A stretch of DNA of 14,457 nucleotides. It comes from an uncultured Peptococcaceae bacterium. GTDB lineage: Bacteria; Bacillota; Desulfotomaculia; Desulfotomaculales; Desulfallaceae. The stretch lies in NCBI GenBank assembly GCA_913064925.1, contig CAJYBN010000051.1, positions 1-14,457 of the forward strand, read 5' to 3'. Position 1 is the stretch's first letter; each line of letters opens with the position of its first letter. The position numbers and the translations under genes were made by a program. The notes under the pieces are model-generated. The model was not told the DNA's origin. It saw nothing but the letters and a program-made list of their open reading frames with translations, and did no database searches. This document shows positions 1 through 6,367 of the stretch, in pieces.

Positions 1-10
1 CTTCCGATCT
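1..10. other. Illumina adapter remnant at the window edge
   Basis: The first ten bases, CTTCCGATCT, are identical to the last ten bases of the common Illumina adapter arm. Read on the minus strand they are AGATCGGAAG, the usual adapter read-through start. The coaBC frame follows family expectation up to Thr-Arg-Glu of the CoaB motif (usually TREPIDPVR) and then turns into Asp-Arg-Lys, exactly where the adapter begins. These bases should be treated as non-genomic. Confidence 0.9.
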
Positions 11-606
11 TCCCGGGTACCGCCGGCCGTCACAAGTACCCGCACGCCGGCCAGGTCTCCCCCTTGCTCCCATACGCGCCGCATGCGTTCCATGATTACC
101 TCTACGTCGGCCAGCCGCCCCGGTCCGGAATCTCCACAGGCCTGCCGGCCCACCCCCGGGTCCACCATAATAAATCCCAACCGGCGCAAGCGGCTGATGT
201 TTTCCTGCACCACCTGGTTCCGGTACATATACACGTTCATGGCCGGGCAAACCAGCACGGGGCATTCCATGGCCAGCACCGCCGTGGTCAGCAGATCGTC
301 GGCCAGGCCGTGGGCCAGCTTGGCTATGATGTTGGCAGTAGCCGGGGCCACCACAGCCGCATCGGCCCGGCGGGCCAGCTCCAGGTGCGGGTAACGCCAC
401 CCTGGGGGCGGTTGAAACGTGTCCACGTGCACCCGGTGCCCCGAAATGGCTTCGAAGGTAAGTGGTTTTACGAACTCCTGGGCTCCGGCGGTCATAATCA
501 CGTGCACCTCGGCCCCGGATTTAACTAAACTACTTACCAAGTCCAACACCCGGTAAGCGGCGATGCCGCCGGTCACCCCAACAACAATATTTTTGCCCGT
601 AAACAT
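1..606 (-). CDS. coaBC: Bifunctional phosphopantothenoylcysteine decarboxylase / synthetase, C-terminal part missing
   Basis: CoaBC (Dfp, YloI) makes 4'-phosphopantetheine for coenzyme A. Its CoaB half joins cysteine to 4'-phosphopantothenate and its FMN-dependent CoaC half decarboxylates the product. About 199 genuine residues are visible, covering all of CoaC and the first strand of CoaB. Visible features are the N-terminal flavoprotein stretch VGVTGGIAAY, a catalytic His at residue 74 (PHLELARRAD), the PAMNVYM motif with Asn124, and the substrate-lid Cys157 in GRQACGDSGPGR. CoaB begins at VLVTAGGTRE and is then cut by the edge and by adapter bases. The ATG lies 12 bases after the rpoZ stop, with a GGGGG-type ribosome site, so it is the last visible gene of the yicC-remA-gmk-rpoZ-coaBC operon. 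The identification is secure; nothing can be said about the missing CoaB half. Confidence 0.95.
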   Translation of the reverse strand, partial: MFTGKNIVVGVTGGIAAYRVLDLVSSLVKSGAEVHVIMTAGAQEFVKPLTFEAISGHRVHVDTFQPPPGWRYPHLELARRADAAVVAPATANIIAKLAHGLADDLLTTAVLAMECPVLVCPAMNVYMYRNQVVQENISRLRRLGFIMVDPGVGRQACGDSGPGRLADVEVIMERMRRVWEQGGDLAGVRVLVTAGGTREDRK

Positions 607-618
607 CGGAAACCCCCG

Positions 619-837
619 CTATTTGATACCGTGTTTCGTTCTTCTGTACTTAATTTTGCCCTGCACCACTTCATTTAGCGCAGCAGTTACCGGCTTGCTG
701 GCAATTGCCGAACCCTCCTCCGCATCCTGCTGCAGGGATATTTCCGTAAGCTGGCGCGCTCTCTTGGCAGAAATCACCACTAATGTATAACGGCTGTCAA
801 CATTTTGCAACAGTTCGTCCAAAGAAGGCCTGTTCAT
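619..837 (-). CDS. rpoZ: DNA-directed RNA polymerase subunit omega
   Basis: Omega (YloH) is the small RNA polymerase subunit that clamps the beta' subunit and aids assembly. The 72-residue product starts MNRPSLDELLQ and carries the family signature YTLVVISAKRARQLTE, followed by an acidic patch and a lysine/arginine-rich end (KIKYRRTKHGIK). The size is normal for Gram-positive omega. I chose the ATG at 837 because family members start with M-x-x-P-S-L-D-E-L-L. The frame is open to a TTG at 867, but the ten extra residues have no family counterpart and no clear ribosome site. The ribosome site of the chosen ATG is also weak (GGAT), so translation may be coupled to gmk, which ends 35 bases upstream. 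Confidence 0.93.
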   Translation of the reverse strand: MNRPSLDELLQNVDSRYTLVVISAKRARQLTEISLQQDAEEGSAIASKPVTAALNEVVQGKIKYRRTKHGIK

Positions 838-872
838 TGCCAATCCAGCATTCCCCCCGGTAAACAAAATGG

Positions 873-1505
873 TTACATCAACCAGTACCGCGTTATAAAA
901 TCATTTATGTCCAGCAGTGCAGGCCGGCACCTTTCCGCTATGATGATGGAGCGTACTTTGCTGGCTGCGGCCGCTACCTCATCGTTAATAACCAGGTAAT
1001 CATATTTCGGCAGTTCCTTTATCTCCCTTTCCGCCCACGCCAAACGGCGCCTTATTTCATCGGCGCTGTCCGTGGCCCTGCCGGTCAAGCGCTGCTCCAG
1101 CTCATGGCGCGACGGAGGGATGATGAAAATCAGCACGCAACCCGGGTAATTATTTTTTACCTTGGCCGCCCCCTGTACGTCAATCTCCAAAATAACATCT
1201 TTACCCCGGCTGATTGCCTCCCGCACCGGTTCCGCGGGCGTACCGTAGTAATACCCGTAAACCTCGGCCCATTCCAGCAATTGATTATCAGCTATCATCT
1301 TTTCAAATTGTTTCCGGTGCAAAAAATAATAATCAATCCCATCCTGCTCACCGGGCCTGGGTTGCCGGGTGGTGGCCGATACAGACAGGTGCAGGTCGCT
1401 CATTTCCCGGAGCAGGGCCCGGCAAATGGTCCCTTTGCCGGAGCCGGAAGGACCGGAAATGACGATCAAATTGCCTTTTCTTGTTAGCGAAATGCTATTC
1501 TTCAT
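873..1505 (-). CDS. gmk: Guanylate kinase
   Basis: Guanylate kinase phosphorylates GMP to GDP using ATP in the cytoplasm, feeding GTP, dGTP and (p)ppGpp pools. The 210-residue product has the P-loop GPSGSGKGT at residues 18-26 and the GMP-binding stretch SVSATTRQPRPGEQDGIDYYF at about residues 41-61. It also has FEKMIADNQLLEWAEVYGYYYGTP, which contacts GMP and continues into the lid, and the strand VILEIDVQGA. The length is normal. Its first 11 bases overlap the end of remA, and its own ribosome site is weak (GGAT about 5 bases upstream), which suggests translational coupling. The order remA-gmk-rpoZ-coaBC is common in Bacillota. Confidence 0.97.
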   Translation of the reverse strand: MKNSISLTRKGNLIVISGPSGSGKGTICRALLREMSDLHLSVSATTRQPRPGEQDGIDYYFLHRKQFEKMIADNQLLEWAEVYGYYYGTPAEPVREAISRGKDVILEIDVQGAAKVKNNYPGCVLIFIIPPSRHELEQRLTGRATDSADEIRRRLAWAEREIKELPKYDYLVINDEVAAAASKVRSIIIAERCRPALLDINDFITRYWLM

Positions 1506-1764
1506 CGTTATCCGCGGCGCTGTCCTTAGCCACCAGGCGGTGCGCCACAGTTTCAGGCTGCACGGCAGAAAGAATTAAGTGGTCGCTGTCGGTGATGATG
1601 ACCGCCCTGGTGCGCCGCCCGTATGTTGCATCCACCAGCATACCCCTGTCTCTGGCTTCGGTAATTATTCTTTTAATTGGCGCCGACTCCGGGCTTACGA
1701 TGGCTATAATTCTGTTGGCCGAAACAATATTGCCAAACCCGATGTTAATTAATTTAATATCCAT
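1495..1764 (-). CDS. remA: Extracellular matrix regulatory protein RemA (DUF370 family)
   Basis: RemA (YlzA) is a small DNA-binding protein. In Bacillus subtilis it forms ring-like oligomers, activates matrix and osmoprotection genes, and acts in biofilm formation. The 89-residue product begins MDIKLINIGFGNIVSANRI and contains AIVSPESAPIKRIITEARDRG and LVDATYGRRTRAVIITDS, all characteristic of the family. The Arg-Arg-Thr-Arg cluster lies in the region linked to DNA contact in the family. The C-terminal tail is acidic (DSAADNDEE). The ATG has a good ribosome site (GGGAGG, 8-base spacing) and lies 23 bases after yicC; the end overlaps gmk by 11 bases. The targets in this organism cannot be seen from the window. 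Confidence 0.94.
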   Translation of the reverse strand: MDIKLINIGFGNIVSANRIIAIVSPESAPIKRIITEARDRGMLVDATYGRRTRAVIITDSDHLILSAVQPETVAHRLVAKDSAADNDEE

Positions 1765-1787
1765 TTTTTCATCCTCCCAACGATTCT

Positions 1788-2669
1788 TTATTCAATATTT
1801 TGCACCTGTTCTCTTATTTTTTCCAGTTCACTCTTCACATCCACCACTGCCCGGTTAATGGCCAAGTCCGAGGACTTGGAAGCGATGGTGTTAACCTCCC
1901 TGTTCATCTCCTGCAAGAGGAAATCCAGCTTTCTGCCCACGGGCCCTTCGCCTGCCAGGCAATCGGCAAACTGCTGCAGGTGACTGTGCAAGCGAACAAT
2001 TTCCTCCGTGATGCTGGAGCGCTCGGCATACAGCACCACCTCAGCTTCCAAGCGGGCCGGGTCCACCGGTATGCCCGGGTCCAGCAGTTCCCGCACCCGC
2101 TGTCCCAACCGCCGGCGGTACTCTTCCACCACTTGCGGCGAGCGCTCGCGTATTTCCTCAATCAAAGCTTTAATACGCTCTACCCTCTTGCTGATATCTT
2201 CGGCCAGCTGGCGGCCTTCCCTGGCACGCATCTCCAACAGCGCCGCCAAGGCCTGTGCCAGTGCGCCCTCCAATACAGGCCACCATTGCCGCGCGTCTTC
2301 TTCCCGCTCCTCCAAAGTAAAAACGCCGGGTAGGTGCAGAAGCTCGGCGGAGGTCACCTCACCAGCCAGCTGCAACCCTTTCTGCAATTCTTTGGCCGCC
2401 CGCAAGTAAGCGGCGGCTAGGTCTCTGTCCACCTTAAGCACATTTCTTCCTTCGCCGCTCAATTCCACATTCAAGTAAACCTCCACCCGGCCGCGGGCAA
2501 TTTTTTCCTGCACCGCCTGCCTGATGGAGCCTTCCAAAATATGCAGCGACCGGGGCAACCGTAAGACAATTTCCCGGTAGCGGTGATTGACGGATTTCAG
2601 TTCGATGCTCGCCTTGCAAGATTCCGTACATAATTCGCCGCGGCCGTACCCGGTCATGCTTTTGATCAA
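1788..2669 (-). CDS. yicC: YicC/YloC family endoribonuclease
   Basis: The YicC/YloC family was long called stress-induced; studies of the E. coli and B. subtilis members report ribonuclease activity. The 293-residue product has the N-terminal signature MIKSMTGYGRGE, then LKSVNHRYREIVLRLP in the YicC-like N domain (about residues 1-155). The C-terminal DUF1732 region (about 205-293) contains KLDFLLQEMNREVNTIASKSSD and ends in the usual helix VKSELEKIREQVQNIE. The start is TTG, supported by an AGGTGG site 7 bases upstream and by the family N terminus. It is the first gene of the leftward operon yicC-remA-gmk-rpoZ-coaBC. The AT-rich 240 bases upstream should hold the operon promoter; a TATAAA near 2690 is possible but lacks a convincing -35 box. 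Confidence 0.94.
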   Translation of the reverse strand: MIKSMTGYGRGELCTESCKASIELKSVNHRYREIVLRLPRSLHILEGSIRQAVQEKIARGRVEVYLNVELSGEGRNVLKVDRDLAAAYLRAAKELQKGLQLAGEVTSAELLHLPGVFTLEEREEDARQWWPVLEGALAQALAALLEMRAREGRQLAEDISKRVERIKALIEEIRERSPQVVEEYRRRLGQRVRELLDPGIPVDPARLEAEVVLYAERSSITEEIVRLHSHLQQFADCLAGEGPVGRKLDFLLQEMNREVNTIASKSSDLAINRAVVDVKSELEKIREQVQNIE

Positions 2670-2795
2670 TTTCCCACCACCTGACTGGTAAGTATTTATA
2701 TTATTAACTCGGACGTTAAAAATATTTTTTCTACTTTAAATAAGAAAATCCTTTTAATAAAAAGAAAAGTAAGGCTAATCTCCGATATTTATTAC

Positions 2796-2825
2796 CTAAA
2801 AAGCAAAAACCGGCCCCAGGCCGGT
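2796..2825 (-). terminator. Intrinsic terminator of the dapF-dapL-aspC unit
   Basis: On the minus strand a perfect 7-base-pair stem (ACCGGCC/GGCCGGT at 2809-2825, 3-base loop) is followed by TTTTTGCTTTTT. It lies about 87 bases after the aspC stop and separates this unit from yicC. The stretch GATATT(TATT)ACC occurs on both sides of the hairpin, and GGTAATA/TATTACC at 2823-2850 could form a second, weaker hairpin. Confidence 0.88.
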
Positions 2826-2911
2826 AATAATATTTCTAAAAGATATTACCCTTACCTGCGCTCACTTTCATATTTCCGCGTCGGACAACCTTAAAAATTG
2901 CGCCGGCAAAA

Positions 2912-4105
2912 TTAAGCCAGTTCGTTGATCACCCGTTCAATACGGTCCATGCCTTCCTTAATGTTTTCCATGGAAGTGGCATAGGAAAGGCGGAAACAGG
3001 TATCGTCACCGAAGGCCACGCCCGGCACAATGGCTACGTGCACCTCTGCCAGCAGCACCCGGGCCAGGTCGGAGGCATTGTTGATAGCGGTCCCCCGGTA
3101 ACTCTTGCCCAGCAGCTGCTTTATTTCCGGGAAGACGTAAAAAGCACCGCCGGGCCGGTTGCAATTTATGCCGGGCATGGCATTCAACCTTTCCACCATG
3201 TAATCCCGCCGCTTGGCAAACTCGGCCACCATGGCCGCTACCGGTTTCTGATCGCCTTGCAGCGCCTCCAAACTGGCCGCCTGGGCGATGGAAGTGGGAT
3301 TAGAGGTCGAATGACTTTGCAGGTCGGCCATGGCCTTGGCCACGTGCGCCGGTGCGGCAGCGTAACCGATCCGCCAGCCCGTCATGGCATACGACTTGGA
3401 CACCCCGTTAATAACCACGGTCTGCTCCTTAATCTCCGGGCTAAGGGAAGCTATGCTTGTGTGCCGCCCCCCGTCGTAAATAAGCTTTTCGTAAATTTCG
3501 TCCGATATGATGGCTATCCGGTGCTTGAGTAAAACCTCACCCAGGGCCTCCAGCTCCTCCCTGGTGTACACGGCACCGGTGGGGTTGCTGGGGCTGTTTA
3601 AAACGATGGCCCGTGCCTGCGGAGTTATAACTTCCTCCAGTTCATCCGGCGTCATTTTGAACCCGTTTTCCAACCTGGTACGAATGATCACCGGCTCGGC
3701 GCCGGCCAGCTTAATTTGCTCCAGGTAACTTACCCAGTAAGGAGCGGGCAGGATAACCTGGTCGCCTTCCTGGCACAGCACCTGAAAGGCGTTGTACAGG
3801 GAGTGCTTGGCCCCGGCCGATACTACAATCTGCCCGGGATCGTAACGCAGGCCGTTATCCCTGGCCAGCTTGTCGGCAATGGCCCGGCGCAGCGGCTCAA
3901 TGCCTGCCACCGGTGTATACCTGGTCATGCCGCTGTTGATGGCCTTGATAGCGGCCTGATTGATATGTCCGGGGGTATCAAAATCCGGTTCACCGGCACC
4001 AAAATTAATTACTTTGATTCCGTCAGCGATCATTTTTTTGGCCTGCGAGTCAATGGCCAGCGTAGGTGAAGGGCTGATATTTTTCGCCCTTTCGGCTAAC
4101 CGCAT
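2912..4105 (-). CDS. Pyridoxal-phosphate aminotransferase, class I (aspartate aminotransferase-like)
   Basis: This is a fold-type I, PLP-dependent transaminase of the bacterial aspartate aminotransferase Ib subgroup, which interconverts aspartate and 2-oxoglutarate with oxaloacetate and glutamate. The 397-residue product shows INFGAGEPDFDTP near the N terminus, the substrate-site loop SPSNPTG, SDEIYE, the PLP lysine at residue 237 in NGVSKSYAMTGWRIGY, and the carboxylate-binding arginine region FRLSYATS near the C terminus. The ATG at 4105 is chosen because AGGAGG sits 8 bases before it and the family starts MxLAxRAxxIxPSPT; an upstream in-frame ATG at 4123 has no comparable site. It lies 23 bases after dapL and ends the dapF-dapL-aspC unit. 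Exact substrate preference cannot be read from the sequence; prephenate or other amino donors remain possible. Confidence 0.9.
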   Translation of the reverse strand: MRLAERAKNISPSPTLAIDSQAKKMIADGIKVINFGAGEPDFDTPGHINQAAIKAINSGMTRYTPVAGIEPLRRAIADKLARDNGLRYDPGQIVVSAGAKHSLYNAFQVLCQEGDQVILPAPYWVSYLEQIKLAGAEPVIIRTRLENGFKMTPDELEEVITPQARAIVLNSPSNPTGAVYTREELEALGEVLLKHRIAIISDEIYEKLIYDGGRHTSIASLSPEIKEQTVVINGVSKSYAMTGWRIGYAAAPAHVAKAMADLQSHSTSNPTSIAQAASLEALQGDQKPVAAMVAEFAKRRDYMVERLNAMPGINCNRPGGAFYVFPEIKQLLGKSYRGTAINNASDLARVLLAEVHVAIVPGVAFGDDTCFRLSYATSMENIKEGMDRIERVINELA

Positions 4106-4128
4106 GATATATTCCTCCTGCATCGTTT

Positions 4129-5313
4129 TTAAAATTTAACGCTACCGATATTTTTCTTCATCCTGTTCAGGGCTTCCAGCATGCGCTCCTTGGGCACCGT
4201 TAAAGCAACGCGGAAATAACCGGCCCCGTTTTTACCGTAACCGGTGCCCGGAGTGATAACCACGCCGGCCTTGTCCAGGACCAGCTCAGCAAAGGATTCT
4301 GAGGTGTGCCCGGCGGGCACGGGCGCCCACACATAAAATGTGGCTTTTGGTTTTTCCAGCCGCCAGCCCATGTCGTTTAGAGCCTCCACCAGAATATCAC
4401 GCCGCTCCTGGTATACCCGCTGCATCTGCTGTACCGCGTCCTGCGGGCCGGTCAGGCCCTTGATGGCTGCATATTGGATGGCTTGGAACTGTCCGGAATC
4501 AACATTGGACTTAAAACGACCCAACGCCTCCACCACATCCGGGTGGCCGGCAGCCCACCCAATGCGCCAGCCCGTCATGTTATATATTTTGGATACCGAA
4601 TGAAATTCAATGCCCACTTCCTTGGCACCGGGAAACTGCAGGAAGCTGGGCGGCTTGTAGCCGTCGTAGGCTACTTCGGAATAGGCTGCGTCGTGGCAGA
4701 CCAGCACATTATATTGCCGGGCGAAATCAATCACTTCACGGAAAAATTTCTCTCCCGCCACAGCACCCGTGGGGTTATTGGGATAGTTTATGAACAGCAT
4801 CTTGGCCCGGCGCGCCACTTCCTCAGGCACCGCGCTCAGGTCGGGCAAAAACCCGTTTTCCCGTAAAAGGGGCAGGTAATAGGGCTCAGCGCCGGCCAAA
4901 ATAGCACCCCCGGCATAAACGGGATAGCCGGGGTCGGTCACCAGCACGGTATCGCCCGGGTTTAAGTAGCACCAGGAAATGTGGGCAATGCCTTCCTTCG
5001 AACCAATTAAGGTCACTATCTCGCGGGCGGGGTCAAGATCCACGCCGAAACGCCGGGCGTACCAGCGGGCAACGGCCTGGCGGTAAGCCGGCATCCCCAC
5101 CGACGTGGGGTACTGGTGATTGGCCGGGTTGGCAGCCTCCTTTTGCAATTCCTGTATTATATGGTCGGGAGTGGGCATGTCGGGGTCGCCTATCCCCAAG
5201 CTGATGATATCCACCCCGGCTTCCCGTTTTTCGTCGATAAGTTTTTCGATTCGGGCAAACAAGTATGGGGGTAAGTTTTTAATGCGCTGCGCTTCTGCAA
5301 ACTTTAAGCTCAA
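4129..5313 (-). CDS. dapL: LL-diaminopimelate aminotransferase
   Basis: DapL converts tetrahydrodipicolinate directly to LL-diaminopimelate using glutamate, bypassing the succinylase and acetylase branches. The 394-residue product shows ISLGIGDPDMPTPDHII near the N terminus, the loop NYPNNPTGA, HDAAYSEVAYDGYKPPSFLQ, and the PLP lysine at residue 242 in SVSKIYNMTGWRIG. AYSE...Y.PPS and SK.YNMTGWR are typical of the DapL group rather than of generic aspartate aminotransferases. The length is normal. The start is TTG with a near-perfect AAGGAGG site (9-base spacing). It lies 33 bases after dapF and 23 bases before the next aminotransferase, and its product is the substrate of DapF, which strongly supports the assignment. 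Confidence 0.93.
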   Translation of the reverse strand: MSLKFAEAQRIKNLPPYLFARIEKLIDEKREAGVDIISLGIGDPDMPTPDHIIQELQKEAANPANHQYPTSVGMPAYRQAVARWYARRFGVDLDPAREIVTLIGSKEGIAHISWCYLNPGDTVLVTDPGYPVYAGGAILAGAEPYYLPLLRENGFLPDLSAVPEEVARRAKMLFINYPNNPTGAVAGEKFFREVIDFARQYNVLVCHDAAYSEVAYDGYKPPSFLQFPGAKEVGIEFHSVSKIYNMTGWRIGWAAGHPDVVEALGRFKSNVDSGQFQAIQYAAIKGLTGPQDAVQQMQRVYQERRDILVEALNDMGWRLEKPKATFYVWAPVPAGHTSESFAELVLDKAGVVITPGTGYGKNGAGYFRVALTVPKERMLEALNRMKKNIGSVKF

Positions 5314-5346
5314 GAAATATAACCTCCTTAGGTAATGTGTGACAAA

Positions 5347-6180
5347 TTACAACGGGTATTCGCCCGTAAAAACCTCTTCAGCCGGACCGCTCATGTACAC
5401 GCGGTTGTCCCCGCACCATTCGATATCCAGCGCGCCGGCCTGCAAGTGCACCCGTACTTTGCGGCCCGTACGGCCGTTGAGCGCGGAAGCCACGGCTGCA
5501 GCACAGGCCCCGGTACCACAGGCCAGGGTGGGCCCCGCGCCCCGTTCCCAAACCCGCATGCACAGTTCCTCCCTGTTCAAAACCTGCACGAATTCCACGT
5601 TGACTCGCCGGGGAAAGGCCGGGTGGGTTTCCAGCGCGGGCCCCAGCGCATCCAGCGGTACCGCCGCCGCGTCGGGCACAAAAATTACGCAGTGAGGGTT
5701 ACCCATGGACACTGCGGTAACGTAAAAAACGTCCTTCCCCACCGGCAGCGGCTCGTTGATAACCCGGCCGGCCGGGCCGAGCATGGGGATTTGCTCCCGC
5801 TCCAACTGAGGTTCACCCATGTCCACCCGCACCGCCGCAACTGAGCCGTTCTGCAGGACTAATTCCGGCACCTTAACGCCGGCCGCCGTTTCCACCCGCA
5901 GCGAAGTGCCGCGTACCAGACCACGCTCATAGGCGTACCGCGCCACACAGCGGATGGCGTTGCCGCACATTTCCGCCTCGCTGCCGTCGGAGTTGATGAT
6001 TTGCATGGCTAAATCCGCACTCCGGCTCGGCCGAATAACGACCAGCCCGTCGGCCCCGACGCCGAAATGCCGCCGGCAAATTTTTACGGCCAGCCCGCCC
6101 AGGTCCGGCGGCAGTTTTTCCTCGGCTGCGTTGACCAGTACAAAATCATTGCCCAGCCCGTGCATTTTAGTGAAACGCAA
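5347..6180 (-). CDS. dapF: Diaminopimelate epimerase
   Basis: DapF converts LL- to meso-diaminopimelate, used for peptidoglycan crosslinks and as the precursor of lysine, by a two-cysteine, cofactor-free mechanism. The 277-residue product begins MRFTKMHGLGNDFVLV. The first catalytic cysteine lies in SEAEMCGNAIRCVARY and the second in GAGPTLACGTGACAAA, so both are present. The substrate-binding segment NPHCVIFV and the end MSGPAEEVFTGEY are also typical. The start codon is TTG, supported by GGGAGG 8 bases upstream and by the family N terminus. A sigma-A-like promoter lies just upstream, so this is the first gene of the unit, followed by dapL. Confidence 0.96.
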   Translation of the reverse strand: MRFTKMHGLGNDFVLVNAAEEKLPPDLGGLAVKICRRHFGVGADGLVVIRPSRSADLAMQIINSDGSEAEMCGNAIRCVARYAYERGLVRGTSLRVETAAGVKVPELVLQNGSVAAVRVDMGEPQLEREQIPMLGPAGRVINEPLPVGKDVFYVTAVSMGNPHCVIFVPDAAAVPLDALGPALETHPAFPRRVNVEFVQVLNREELCMRVWERGAGPTLACGTGACAAAVASALNGRTGRKVRVHLQAGALDIEWCGDNRVYMSGPAEEVFTGEYPL

Positions 6181-6208
6181 ATAAATTTCCTCCCGCTATC
6201 TCGTTTAT

Positions 6209-6236
6209 TTTATACTATACTTCACCGCAGGTCCAA
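6209..6236 (-). promoter_or_regulatory. Sigma-A-like promoter for dapF-dapL-aspC
   Basis: On the minus strand TTGGAC (6231-6236) and TATAAA (6209-6214) are separated by 16 bases. The predicted transcript would start about 20 bases before the GGGAGG/TTG start of dapF, leaving no room for a lysine riboswitch downstream of it. The rest of 6237-6367 shows no convincing terminator for the ATPase gene and no known RNA element that I can recognise. Confidence 0.6.
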
Positions 6237-6367
6237 TCTTTCCTTCCCGCAATTTTCATGTATACAACATATTTTATTATGACATTGGCGTGCGGCAGCA
6301 GGTAACAAGCACCAAAGGAAATCTCCATAACAATATACAAAAATTTACCCGGCTGCACAGGCCCGTG

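Noticed and set aside
619..867. A longer rpoZ starting at the TTG at 867
   Set aside because: The extra ten residues do not match the family N terminus, which begins at the ATG at 837, and the TTG lacks a good ribosome site. Its likeness to the start of coaBC (F-T-G) looks accidental.
2912..5313. A recent tandem duplication of aminotransferase genes
   Set aside because: The two proteins share only general class-I motifs; their loops around the PLP lysine and N termini belong to different subfamilies, so this is old divergence rather than recent duplication.
6215..6328. A 37-codon minus-strand ORF upstream of dapF
   Set aside because: It has no ribosome site and runs across the likely dapF promoter, so it is probably a chance frame.
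6181..6367. A lysine riboswitch or T-box leader before dapF
   Set aside because: No conserved lysine-riboswitch or T-box sequence was recognised, and the likely promoter leaves only a short leader.
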